From: Paenibacillus sedimenti
GTDB taxonomy: Bacteria; Bacillota; Bacilli; Paenibacillales; NBRC-103111
Length of the DNA stretch: 64,000 nucleotides
Assembly (NCBI RefSeq): GCF_014534655.1
Contig: NZ_JACVVD010000007.1
Span: 124,001-188,000, forward strand
Direction of reading: 5' to 3'
Position 1 is the first letter of the stretch. The number at the start of each line of letters is the position of its first letter. Both the position numbers and the translations under genes were made by a program. Positions 7,037 to 15,713 of this stretch are shown here, piece after piece. The notes beneath the pieces were generated by a model. The model had not been told where the DNA came from. It did not search any database and worked only from the letters and a program-made list of their open reading frames with translations.

Positions 7037-9226
7037 TTAATGGAATTGTTTGATCAGGCGTTTGGCCGTTCCGTTCGGCGTCTCGATGACTTCGTACATG
7101 TTTACGATCACGCCGGAGTCTACCTGCTCGTCTTTCAATCCGGTTACGACGATCTTTTGCTTGCCGCTGATCAGCTTGCCCGTTCCCGTCAACGTAGCCG
7201 ATTGAGTGCCTACAATGCGACCGAGCGAGTCGACCATATCGAATTCGATTGTGGAGAAGTTCGAATCGATGATGACTTGATCTTCATGCTTCACGTCGAG
7301 ATCAAGGTTCAACTGATACGAATACGTGCCATTGTTGTACAGCCAGCTGATCGAGTCGCTGTTCACTTTAATCGAGAACGGATACAGCGCAAGCGTATCG
7401 CCTTCGTCCTCTTTCTGTAGAGCAACTTGATAAGTACCTATAGACACTTTGCCTTGAGAAAACGATTTGTCGTCAAAAACGTTAAGCGCAAACTGCTCGT
7501 CTTCAGCTTCTTTCTTATTCGGAAGCAGGTAGGAGTAACTCACCACATAGGAGCTTCCCGGCGTAATCTGTGTTGCAACGGAGGTTTGTCGCGTTCCGGT
7601 ATAAGTGTAGCCCCTGCTGTCGATCAGCTCGTTCTGAAGCTCAGGAAGCGCGATGGTGCTCGTGCCGTTATTCGTAATTTTGTATTTGGCGATGGCGGTT
7701 TTGTAGCCCAAATCATCGTTCTCGTGCGCGTGCAGCTCGACCAGTGAGACGTCTGCATTTTTATTGATAATGGAGCTGTTGCTGAAGGTCAGCTTGCTGC
7801 CCAGCTTGTAGCTTGCAGCTGTCGTAAATCCGCTTTGCGCTTCACTAGCACCCTTGAGAAGGAAGACGGCGACAGGCATTTGACCGGTGGAACCGGCGCT
7901 TGTCGTCGAAGCAGATGCAGTCGTTGACGCTGTACCTGTTGTGGACGTGTTAGCCGTAGTCGTTGCTGTACTCGACGACGATGATGCACTGCTCGAGCTT
8001 GCCGAAGCTGCCGCAGTCTTCTCCCACAGGACAAGCTGCGTTGCGTTCGGATCTATACCGTTCGGCAATACCGCATTGAAGTAATAGGATGTCGTCTCCT
8101 TCGGCGCCAGGTAATCGGCTCGGGCCGAATTGTCGGTAGCCGTCAACGAGGTGCCCGAGTCTCCGAATTGGTAGGTGGCGAAGAAGGAAGGCACTGCCGC
8201 TGTAACCTCGCCGTCATTACTGAGCGTTACAATCGTTTGTACATGAACGCCGTCGGATTGCACGGAGTATTTGGAAGAACTTGTCTTCACCGTAATCTGC
8301 TCGCCGGCCTGCTGTCCGATATACGTCTGCTTGGTGTCCAGAGCCGTGGATTGCAGTGAAGAACTCAGGCTCATCGTTCCGAGCGTAACATCCTCCGTTT
8401 GATTCAAGTAAAATAATTCCAGCGACAATCCGTTCGTTGACATTTGTTTCGAAACCGGAGTTTTCAATGTAATCGTATCGGCTTCGCCCGGAAGGAATGT
8501 AGTACCTGACCCGTTCGCGATCGTCGACGTATATTTCAAACCGTTCGCATCCACAAGTCTAACCTGGAGGCCGGCTGGCAGCTTCACACTGCTGGAGCCG
8601 AGGTTTTTGGCTGAAACTTGGGTATACATGTACCACTTGCCGCTCTCGGACACCCGTACGCTTTGACCCAGTTGAAACGCTATAGCAGCGTCATTCGCCA
8701 ACGTGCTGTCGAGCGTACGGAGATTGATAATTTCCTCCGGTACATTCACCTGCCCCCCTTGAAGGGCGGAAGCTACGGGAAGCTCACCGAGATGGTTCAT
8801 GAAATCGGCTTTGCCCGCATCCCAACGGAACACATCAATCTTCAATTGTTCCGCGGTTTCGCCTGCCGCCAGACTGGAGTAGAAGCGGAAGCTCTGTTCC
8901 TGTCCGGGAAGCACGCTCGCGCTCTTCTTCTCGCTCAACTTAGCCGTGTAGCTGTGCCCCGCAGTGTCTGTGACGCGAACGCCGTATTGGTTGAAGTCGA
9001 TCGTTTGGCTTCCTCCATTATGTAAGAGAACGGAAAATTGAAGCGAAGAAGACGAGAGAGCAGCTTGGTTCAATGTAAAATAGGTCGAGTCCGAAATATA
9101 TACCGCCTCTGATGCCGCCTGAGCGGCAGGTGCCTGAGCTGCCCATGAAGCGGCCGCCAAACTGCCGGTTAAGAGCAGCGCAAAACTTGTATGTTTGATC
9201 GAAATGGATATCAATTTGCGAATCAT
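7037..9226 (-). CDS. Large secreted protein with repeated beta-sandwich domains
   Basis: A 729-residue exported protein of unknown function. A signal peptide ends near AAQAASEA (about residue 40). The rest shows about five related segments of 90-110 residues with the pattern polar beta-strands, a VxNxGxxxI-type turn and LxPG(E/Q): about 45-150, 190-290, 310-405, 500-605 and 620-725. This resembles DUF4352/Ig-like modules. A low-complexity Ser/Thr/Ala linker covers about 405-455. It is encoded directly behind the MacB-like permease, with AGGAGGTATCAACC before the ATG, which suggests it is exported or used by that transporter, or displayed under the same signal. No catalytic motif was recognised. 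Confidence 0.85.
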   Translation of the reverse strand: MIRKLISISIKHTSFALLLTGSLAAASWAAQAPAAQAASEAVYISDSTYFTLNQAALSSSSLQFSVLLHNGGSQTIDFNQYGVRVTDTAGHSYTAKLSEKKSASVLPGQEQSFRFYSSLAAGETAEQLKIDVFRWDAGKADFMNHLGELPVASALQGGQVNVPEEIINLRTLDSTLANDAAIAFQLGQSVRVSESGKWYMYTQVSAKNLGSSSVKLPAGLQVRLVDANGLKYTSTIANGSGTTFLPGEADTITLKTPVSKQMSTNGLSLELFYLNQTEDVTLGTMSLSSSLQSTALDTKQTYIGQQAGEQITVKTSSSKYSVQSDGVHVQTIVTLSNDGEVTAAVPSFFATYQFGDSGTSLTATDNSARADYLAPKETTSYYFNAVLPNGIDPNATQLVLWEKTAAASASSSSASSSSSTATTTANTSTTGTASTTASASTTSAGSTGQMPVAVFLLKGASEAQSGFTTAASYKLGSKLTFSNSSIINKNADVSLVELHAHENDDLGYKTAIAKYKITNNGTSTIALPELQNELIDSRGYTYTGTRQTSVATQITPGSSYVVSYSYLLPNKKEAEDEQFALNVFDDKSFSQGKVSIGTYQVALQKEDEGDTLALYPFSIKVNSDSISWLYNNGTYSYQLNLDLDVKHEDQVIIDSNFSTIEFDMVDSLGRIVGTQSATLTGTGKLISGKQKIVVTGLKDEQVDSGVIVNMYEVIETPNGTAKRLIKQFH

Positions 9227-9264
9227 GGTTGATACCTCCTGGCTTGTTATTATAATGCTACCTT

Positions 9265-10443
9265 TTAGTCGAATCGGAGTGCGTCGATGGGTTTTAGTTT
9301 GGACGCTTTATTCGCCGGATATAAGCCGAAAATGACACCGACTAAAGCCGAGAATAAGAAAGCGTACAGCCCAACACTAAGCGATAAACTCGTTTCCTGA
9401 CTCGGATTGATGTACGGCCATGCGAGCGATAAGGCAACCCCCAGGATGAGCCCGATGAGTCCGCCCATGCCGCTGATCAGCGTCGCTTCAACGAGGAACT
9501 GGAGCAAAATGTTACGGCGCTTCGCCCCTATCGATTTGCGAATGCCAATCTCCCGAGTGCGTTCACTAACCGTCACGAGCATAATGTTCATGATCCCGAT
9601 ACCGCCCACAAGCAGGGAGATCGCGGCCACAGCGACCAACTGATTCGTCAGTGTGCTGGAAGCCGTCTGCCTGGCGCTAATCAACTCGGAAGAATTGAAG
9701 ATGTTCCAGCCTGACGTACTTTTGAATTTATTGGTGAGGTACATCTGCAATATCGTCTGAACCCGGCTCACATCATTGCCGGATGCCGCTTCCACGTATG
9801 CTGAGCGAATGGAGCCCAGCTTGAAATCCCTGCTCATCGTAGGCAAAGGCACAATTACGGCGCTGTCCAGAGAAGTCCCGGCCGTATTGGATCCTTTGGT
9901 CTGCAGCACGCCGATGATCGTATACACGAACCCGTTCACATTGATTTCCTCATCAATCGGATCTTCCGTGCCAAAAAAGCTATTCGCGACATCACTCCCG
10001 ATGACGACGACGTGATTGCGATAATCGAGATCCGCCTGGGCGAGGAAACGACCGCTGGCGATTTTGCCTTTTTGCAAATCCAGATAACGGTCGTTCGTGC
10101 CGATGACGCTGTAAGTTTCCGTAGTCCGGTCATATTTAATGCTTGTGCTTCCTCTAGTCATTGTCGGCGCGATGGCGCTAATGCCCGGCGTGCTTTCCAG
10201 CTGCATGACTTCATCGTAATTCAGCTGCGTGGCGCGACCGTTACCCATGAGGTTGACCGTCAAGAGGTTGGCGCCTAGCCCTTCATACTGCTTTTCGATC
10301 GACTTGGATGTTCCCTGCCCGATCGACACGAGTGTAATCACAGAGCTGACCCCGATAATGACACCCAGCATCGTTAAAATAGTCCGCAGCGGATTCGACC
10401 GCACGGTCGCCATCGCCATTTGAAATAGTTCCCAAATTCTCAT
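9265..10443 (-). CDS. MacB-like ABC transporter permease (FtsX family)
   Basis: A 392-residue permease. An N-terminal transmembrane segment (LTMLGVIIGVSSVITLVSI, about 24-42) is followed by a 220-residue extracytoplasmic MacB_PCD-type domain and then three membrane segments ending in the FtsX motif SERTREIGIRKSIGAKRRNI and FGLYPANKASKLKPIDALR. This is the mechanotransmission layout of MacB/LolCDE/YknZ transporters. Its ATG overlaps the ATPase stop codon (ATGA, 10440-10443), so the two are translationally coupled. With the adaptor it predicts an exporter for peptides, lipoproteins or toxic amphiphiles; the cargo is unknown. Confidence 0.93.
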   Translation of the reverse strand: MRIWELFQMAMATVRSNPLRTILTMLGVIIGVSSVITLVSIGQGTSKSIEKQYEGLGANLLTVNLMGNGRATQLNYDEVMQLESTPGISAIAPTMTRGSTSIKYDRTTETYSVIGTNDRYLDLQKGKIASGRFLAQADLDYRNHVVVIGSDVANSFFGTEDPIDEEINVNGFVYTIIGVLQTKGSNTAGTSLDSAVIVPLPTMSRDFKLGSIRSAYVEAASGNDVSRVQTILQMYLTNKFKSTSGWNIFNSSELISARQTASSTLTNQLVAVAAISLLVGGIGIMNIMLVTVSERTREIGIRKSIGAKRRNILLQFLVEATLISGMGGLIGLILGVALSLAWPYINPSQETSLSLSVGLYAFLFSALVGVIFGLYPANKASKLKPIDALRFD

Positions 10444-11180
10444 AGCGTTACGGCCTCCTGCTTCTCAAGCGCCTGCTCCAGAGCCGGTTTGGTCAGGGGC
10501 TCATTACGCACATCCTTGATGATTTCACCGTCGCGCAGCGTCACGACCCGCTTGGCATTGTCGGCAATATGATTGTCGTGCGTAATCAATACGATCGTAT
10601 TGCCCTGCTGATTGAGATCTTTGATCAATTCAAGCACCTCGATGCCGGTCTTCGAATCCAGCGCGCCGGTAGGCTCATCCGCCAGAATCAGCGAAGGCGA
10701 TATCGCCAGCGCTCTCGCGATGGCAACCCTTTGCTGCTGACCGCCGGACAGCTCGCTGGGCTTATGATGGCCACGCTGCCCCATCCCGAGCTTTTCCAGC
10801 ATCCGCTGCGCCTGTTCCCGGCGTTGTTTGACGGGAATTCCTGCGTAAATCATAGGCAGTTCAACATTCTCGATAGCGGTAAGCCGGGGGAGCAGGTTGA
10901 ATTGCTGGAAAATAAATCCGATTTTCTTGTTTCGCAATTCGGCAAGCCCGTTGTCCGACATTTTCTCGGTGGAGACACCGTCCAGCGTGTAGGTGCCGGA
11001 AGTCGGGATGTCGAGCAGCCCGATCGTATTCATCAGCGTCGATTTGCCCGATCCGCTGGGACCGATGATGGCGACGAAGTCGCCCTCTTCAATATGAAGC
11101 GTGATGCCGCGCAAAATTTGCAGTTCTTCTTCGCCTCGGGCATAGCTCTTGGTAATCTGATTCAATTCAATCATATTCAT
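10440..11180 (-). CDS. MacB/LolD-type ABC transporter ATP-binding protein
   Basis: A 246-residue ATPase. Walker A is GPSGSGKST (about residue 40), the Q-loop IFQQFNLLPRLTA, the signature LSGGQQQRVAIARAL and Walker B LILADEPTGALDS, followed by the H-loop LITHD. Identity with the MacB/LolD/YknY class is clear. The start chosen is the ATG at 11180, 8 nt after AAAGGAG; a longer in-frame extension to 11270 only reads the Gly-codon tail of the adaptor gene in another frame. It lies 31 bp after the adaptor and overlaps the permease. Confidence 0.95.
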   Translation of the reverse strand: MNMIELNQITKSYARGEEELQILRGITLHIEEGDFVAIIGPSGSGKSTLMNTIGLLDIPTSGTYTLDGVSTEKMSDNGLAELRNKKIGFIFQQFNLLPRLTAIENVELPMIYAGIPVKQRREQAQRMLEKLGMGQRGHHKPSELSGGQQQRVAIARALAISPSLILADEPTGALDSKTGIEVLELIKDLNQQGNTIVLITHDNHIADNAKRVVTLRDGEIIKDVRNEPLTKPALEQALEKQEAVTL

Positions 11181-11211
11181 TGAAATGGCTCCTTTCCGGG
11201 GGCTAGCCTTA

Positions 11212-12915
11212 CTAGCCGCCTCCGCCTCGGGTTCCGCTGCCTCCGGTTCCTCCGGTTCCTCCGGTACCACCGGTGCCTCCGCCCTGGAAGCCTCCTCCGG
11301 CTGCGCCGCCAGGGAATCCGGCTCCGCCCGGGAATCCTCCCTGCATCATTTGCTGCTGGTTCGTCGTTGTCGTTCTCCGGGTCGGCATGACCACTTCATC
11401 GCCTTCCGCCAAACCGCTGACGACTTCCACCTGTGTTTTGCTGCGAAGGCCAATCTTAATTTCATGCCCCTCTATGGCGGTACCGTCGGCTTTCTTCAAG
11501 GAAACGGTCGTTTTGCCCTTAGAGGTCGTAACCGCTTGAATCGGCAGCACCAGGATGTCTTTTTTATCTTGAATATAGATTTCAGCCGTTGAGGTCATGG
11601 CATACTTCAAATCGTTCTGCGGCGTATTCGGAATGGCAACGACCGCATCATAAGTCGTAACCCCATTCGTTGTCGTTCCCACGTTGGAGACGGAGGTCAC
11701 TTCGCCATCAAACGATTTGCCTGAGATTGCATCCACCTTCACCGTCACCTTTTGACCGACTTTCACGCTGGTCAAATCCAGCTCATCCACCGCAATCGCC
11801 AGCTGCATCGTGCTTAAGCTTGCCACGGCTCCCAAAGTCGTATTCGCCTCAATCTGTGCGCCGACCGGATAGTTGCGCAGCACATTGTTCTTGCTATTGG
11901 CGAAGTCCGCCGAGAACACGCCGTCGAACGGCGCCGTGATCGTCAATTGGTTGACCTTTTGCTGCGCGTCATCTACGCGAATCTTCTGGCTTTCAATCGC
12001 CGCCTGCTTACTGATGATGTTGTTCTGTAAGTCGTCGTTGAAAATCGTGGCGATCAGATCGCCTTGTTTTACCGTTTCACCGTCTTTGAACTTCATGCTT
12101 TTAATCGTACCGCTCGCTTCAGAGAAAATCGCGGCAGTGCGCACATACTCCAGTGCGGCTTGCTCCGAAGACTCTACTTTACTATCCCCGCTGCCAATGC
12201 TGCCCTTTACCTTCAAACCTGCTGAAAGCGTTCCGTCATTCGACACCAGCACCTCCACATCAACCAGTTTATTGCCGCCCGCATCAGCCTTGATTTCACG
12301 ACCGATCGTATTCACCGAGCCGACCTTCGATAGCAGGTAACCATCCACCGAAAGCTCGACATTGTCGCCTTTTTGCAGCTGTACAGCCTCTTGCAGCGAG
12401 AACGGCAGTTTCACCTTGAACTCTGTTGTATCCGAAATCGTTCCGATTTTGGTCGTTTTATTCACTTGGCTGCCCACATCCAGATTTGAAGCTAGCGTAA
12501 GCTTGCCGCTTATAGAGGCTGACATGCTCATATGGTTCAGTTCGTTCTGCAGCTCTGCCAGTTCCTTCTCCAGCTGCTGCAGGGTGACCTGTGCCTCTTT
12601 GAGGTTCGTTTCGGTGGAAGGAACGGACAACTCCACAAGCACGTCGCCTTTCTTGACGGCCTGATTTTGCGTCAAATTCATCGTCTTAATGATCCCATCC
12701 ACTGGGATTACAATATTTTGCTTGTCCTTCGCATCCAGCTGAGAGGTGCCTGATACTGTAGAGGTAATCGCCCCCTTCGATACTTTCATCGTCGTTTGCT
12801 GGGTGGCTGCTACGGCTGGCTGCGACTTCTTATGTATGTAAAAATACGTTCCCGCTCCACACAACATGGCAGCTAAAACTACAATGATCCATTTCTTTTT
12901 CCGGCCCAACTTCAT
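11212..12915 (-). CDS. HlyD/MacA-type efflux adaptor (membrane fusion protein)
   Basis: A 567-residue membrane fusion protein with an N-terminal anchor (KKWIIVVLAAMLCGAGTYFYI), a biotinyl-lipoyl-like half-motif, coiled-coil hairpins near 100-130 and 290-320, a second lipoyl half (ITAPFDGVFSADF) and beta-barrel and membrane-proximal domains (VLPIQAVTTSKGKTTV). Such adaptors link a MacB-type permease to the cell surface. After about residue 515 there is a Gln/Met then Gly-rich tail (GGFPGGAGFPGG and GGTGG repeats) of about 45 residues, unusual for the family and possibly wall-spanning. It is the first gene of the operon; a six-copy TTCAG operator lies upstream. Confidence 0.92.
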   Translation of the reverse strand: MKLGRKKKWIIVVLAAMLCGAGTYFYIHKKSQPAVAATQQTTMKVSKGAITSTVSGTSQLDAKDKQNIVIPVDGIIKTMNLTQNQAVKKGDVLVELSVPSTETNLKEAQVTLQQLEKELAELQNELNHMSMSASISGKLTLASNLDVGSQVNKTTKIGTISDTTEFKVKLPFSLQEAVQLQKGDNVELSVDGYLLSKVGSVNTIGREIKADAGGNKLVDVEVLVSNDGTLSAGLKVKGSIGSGDSKVESSEQAALEYVRTAAIFSEASGTIKSMKFKDGETVKQGDLIATIFNDDLQNNIISKQAAIESQKIRVDDAQQKVNQLTITAPFDGVFSADFANSKNNVLRNYPVGAQIEANTTLGAVASLSTMQLAIAVDELDLTSVKVGQKVTVKVDAISGKSFDGEVTSVSNVGTTTNGVTTYDAVVAIPNTPQNDLKYAMTSTAEIYIQDKKDILVLPIQAVTTSKGKTTVSLKKADGTAIEGHEIKIGLRSKTQVEVVSGLAEGDEVVMPTRRTTTTNQQQMMQGGFPGGAGFPGGAAGGGFQGGGTGGTGGTGGTGGSGTRGGGG

Positions 12916-12985
12916 TGATATGTCCCCTCTCCCACTTTCCCAAGACCTCGAACGTCTTAGGCTTCAACATCTTTACGAAAACAAG

Positions 12986-13059
12986 TGTATAGGGGCAGGC
13001 TGAAATACGTCTGAACATCGGCTGAAAGTAAGTTGAATGCAAGCTGAACGTTTGCTGAA
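12986..13059 (-). promoter_or_regulatory. Operator/promoter A: six 11-bp-spaced TTCAG repeats
   Basis: On the plus strand CTGAA or TTGAA begins at 13000, 13011, 13022, 13033, 13044 and 13055, exactly 11 bp apart. Read toward the adaptor gene they are TTCAG/TTCAA direct repeats ending 8 bp before a TATACA -10 box (12991-12986). The array replaces a recognisable -35 box, as expected for an OmpR-type activator site. Confidence 0.85.
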
Positions 13060-13189
13060 AAAGGGAGTGGTTGAGAGTAGCCTTATACTTACTCGATGTG
13101 AAGTCAGGTGGCAATTCCCAAGCTGCCGGTATGAATTATTGGGCTGGAGGAAAAAATAGGAAAGCAAATCCGTTCGAGGGAGGTGTACG

Positions 13190-14287
13190 ATGAAGGTTGC
13201 CGAAAAAGTCACTGGAACCCAGCTAGGCTTATTAATATTTTCGTTTGTAGTTTCCACGCTCATCTTATCCGTCCCTGGCGTGATGGTGGCGTTTGCCAAG
13301 CAAAATGCCTGGTTATCGGTATTTCCTGCTTCAATAACAGGATTTGTGAGCATATGGGTGATGACGACACTCGCGGATCGCTACCCGGGTTTGACGATTA
13401 TGCAATACTGTACAAAGATCGTCGGTAAATGGCCTGGAAAATTGCTGGGGTTTTATTTTACTTACTATTTGTTTTTTTTCATTACGAGCACAGTGAATGA
13501 GCACGCTGGATTTATTAATATTGTTCTATTGCCAAAAACTCCATCGATAACCGGGATCATAACGATCTTGATCCTCTGCGGCTTTGCTGTTATTGCCGGA
13601 ATTGAAGTCATCGGAAGGTGTAATGAGTTTATTGCACCGCTGATCATCCTGTTCTTAATTCCGCTTTTTATTCTGTCGCTGGGGGACTCCGATCCCGCCC
13701 ATCTTAAGCCTATTTTAGGAGAAGGCATACAGCCCGTATTAAAAGGAGCCGTCGTTCCTTCCGCCTGGATGAGTCAATTCTTTTTTATGGGATGGCTTCT
13801 TCCTTTTTTGAACCAACCGAAAAAAGCCCGCAAACTCTCGCTGATCGCGCTTTTCAGCATGATGGCTCTAATCGTGATTATAGATTTGCTGACCATTATG
13901 GTCTTCGGTCCGATAACGGGTAAACTGAACTTTTCATTCTTAAGAGTCATTCAATATACAGGCATTGTCGGCTCCTTTGAACGTTTGGAAGCCATCGCCG
14001 TTGCGATGTGGGTGACGGGAATCTTTGTCAAGGTCTCGGTGCTGTTGTTTATGTTTTGCCTTAGCGTAAGCCAGCTTTTCGGCATACCAAGTTACCGGGA
14101 AGTCGTTTCCCCGGTAACGCTGCTGTCCATCGTCGGATCGGTTTGGATTTTCAAAAATGCGGCTGAATTTCAAAACTGGATTACACTTACTTACCCGATA
14201 TTGGCCTTCTTTACGCAAAGTTTTCTGCCATTAGCTCTCCTACTGATAGATACCATTAAAAGGAGATTGAACAGATCATTGCCCTAG
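13190..14287 (+). CDS. Spore germination permease, GerAB family
   Basis: A 365-residue, ten-segment membrane protein of the GerAB/APC-like family, the nutrient-binding B subunit of germinant receptors in the spore inner membrane. Family features include the opening TQLGLLIFSFVVSTLILSVPG, WLSVFPASITGFVSIWVM, the loop PAHLKPILGEGI and a basic C terminus. The start follows GGGAGGTGTACG. It runs convergently to the A, C and D genes of the same type, its stop overlapping the D gene by 12 bp, whereas these receptors are usually encoded in one direction. It is divergent from the MacB-like operon. Confidence 0.93.
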   Translation: MKVAEKVTGTQLGLLIFSFVVSTLILSVPGVMVAFAKQNAWLSVFPASITGFVSIWVMTTLADRYPGLTIMQYCTKIVGKWPGKLLGFYFTYYLFFFITSTVNEHAGFINIVLLPKTPSITGIITILILCGFAVIAGIEVIGRCNEFIAPLIILFLIPLFILSLGDSDPAHLKPILGEGIQPVLKGAVVPSAWMSQFFFMGWLLPFLNQPKKARKLSLIALFSMMALIVIIDLLTIMVFGPITGKLNFSFLRVIQYTGIVGSFERLEAIAVAMWVTGIFVKVSVLLFMFCLSVSQLFGIPSYREVVSPVTLLSIVGSVWIFKNAAEFQNWITLTYPILAFFTQSFLPLALLLIDTIKRRLNRSLP

Positions 14288-14506
14288 AATCATTTTGCCG
14301 ATAGGCTGAAAAATAATTTCATAAGGGACAACCAAGCTGGGCAGGTCAACACCCGCCATCAACAAGGACCCGATAACGGCAGACACTCCCATTAATCCTC
14401 CGTATACGGCAGCCTCTTTCGTTTGTTGCTTAACCAACAGAGACCGTATTTTAATAAATGACCATACAACGATTAAGATTACAAATCCGCTAATTTGCGT
14501 AATCAT
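14276..14506 (-). CDS. Small two-helix germinant-receptor D-subunit-like protein
   Basis: A 76-residue protein with two hydrophobic segments (about 5-22 and 38-54) joined by a charged loop (KIRSLLVKQQTKEAAVYGG). Small two-helix D subunits are known in many GerA-type operons and modulate germination. Its ATG shares a base with the stop of the C-subunit gene (TAATG), so it is coupled to that gene. Its 3' end overlaps the convergent B-subunit gene. The role is inferred from size, topology and position rather than conserved residues. Confidence 0.75.
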   Translation of the reverse strand: MITQISGFVILIVVWSFIKIRSLLVKQQTKEAAVYGGLMGVSAVIGSLLMAGVDLPSLVVPYEIIFQPIGKMILGQ

Positions 14507-15675
14507 TATTTCTTGATCTCCTTTTCTTTCATATGCAAGGGAGCGCCTGCCATCCCCGATCCGCGTATAGAGATTTTAACCGCAATGGAAATTTCCGCCT
14601 CGGGGAACTTTTTGTCCCATTGCTCCTTCAACACTTTCCACTGTTTAGGCTCATTACGGTAAATTTCTTGACCAAAACCCACAACATCTACTTTGTATTG
14701 CTTTTGGACCTTAGATAAAAAATCTCTGACCTGTGTCTCAACTGACTTCTCCATTGCTTTCTGCACAAGTTCAAGATTCTTTGGCTGACTGATATCGAGC
14801 GGACTATCATTGTCATTAACGCTTCCTTCACCCTCCAACTGAATATTAAATTTAACCTTACCGCCGTTAATTTCAGGGATGATCTTTCGATTGGTTTTTG
14901 TTAAAACCATACCTACTTTTCCACCAGGCAAGTGGGCAATGACCCTGCCATTCTTCATTTGGTTTGTTGTCCAAAGCAGTCCGCCCGTTTCTTTTTCGCC
15001 CAATAAACCGGCTAATTTGAAATCTTTAAAGATCGCCGCTCCGGCCAACTGAAATACTTTATTTTTTCTTTCGTCCAAACCTTCAGATGGTACCGCAGAT
15101 TCAATGACTCCCATGACCGGATGGATGCCATCACTGGATGATATCACAAACAAATCCCGTAATGTCGCCCCCAAATCGGATCCTAAGATTTCCATTTCCT
15201 TGACCGCTTCAGCCGGCACCTCTTCAAACGGATAGCGGACTTTCAAAATGTCCCGTCCCTCTCCCCCTTTTACAACCATAATATAGGTTCTTAATCGACT
15301 ATGCGGATCTCGGCTGAAAAAATCCAGTAAATCTTTAATCCCATGTTTAGCCAGCTTTTCCCCTACAAAAACGACGCTGCGATGGGCGTAATATAACCTG
15401 CGGGATAGTTTTTTTTGAAGCCTCTGTAGCACTTCATTGGAAGTCTTCCCCTCAGCCGTTATAACAAAAAACTTTTCTTGCGTGCCTCCCCCCCTTGGGG
15501 TACCTTGTCCGGCTAAAGGGACTGCGACCTGAACGGATCCAAGTATTTCTCCTTCATCCGATAGGTCAAGAGCTGTGCCCATTACGAATGCAAGATCGTT
15601 GATTTCCGTACGATCCCAGCAGCCGCTTGTGATCAGTAGCATTAGAAGCAAACCTGTGTGAATGAATGGTTTCAT
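14506..15675 (-). CDS. Spore germination lipoprotein, GerAC family
   Basis: A 389-residue lipoprotein. The signal peptide ends in LITSGC and runs directly into the GerAC hallmark CWDRTEINDLAFVMGTALD. Further family segments are AEGKTSNEVLQRLQKKLSRRLYYAHRSVVFVGE and the C-terminal Ger_AC domain around EKSVETQVRDFLSKVQKQYKVDVVGFGQ. It forms the outer-leaflet C subunit of a germinant receptor. It begins 38 bp after the A-subunit gene with a GAGGAG site and overlaps the D-type gene. Length and motifs are normal, so it should be functional. Confidence 0.95.
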   Translation of the reverse strand: MKPFIHTGLLLMLLITSGCWDRTEINDLAFVMGTALDLSDEGEILGSVQVAVPLAGQGTPRGGGTQEKFFVITAEGKTSNEVLQRLQKKLSRRLYYAHRSVVFVGEKLAKHGIKDLLDFFSRDPHSRLRTYIMVVKGGEGRDILKVRYPFEEVPAEAVKEMEILGSDLGATLRDLFVISSSDGIHPVMGVIESAVPSEGLDERKNKVFQLAGAAIFKDFKLAGLLGEKETGGLLWTTNQMKNGRVIAHLPGGKVGMVLTKTNRKIIPEINGGKVKFNIQLEGEGSVNDNDSPLDISQPKNLELVQKAMEKSVETQVRDFLSKVQKQYKVDVVGFGQEIYRNEPKQWKVLKEQWDKKFPEAEISIAVKISIRGSGMAGAPLHMKEKEIKK

Positions 15676-15713
15676 TCCGTGGCTCCTCTTCCTTTCTCCC
15701 CTTGGAACGTGCC

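Noticed and set aside
11181-11270. N-terminal extension of the ABC ATPase
   Set aside because: The Glu/Pro/Ala-rich extension is the Gly-codon tail of the adaptor gene in another frame; a good ribosome site precedes ATG 11180.
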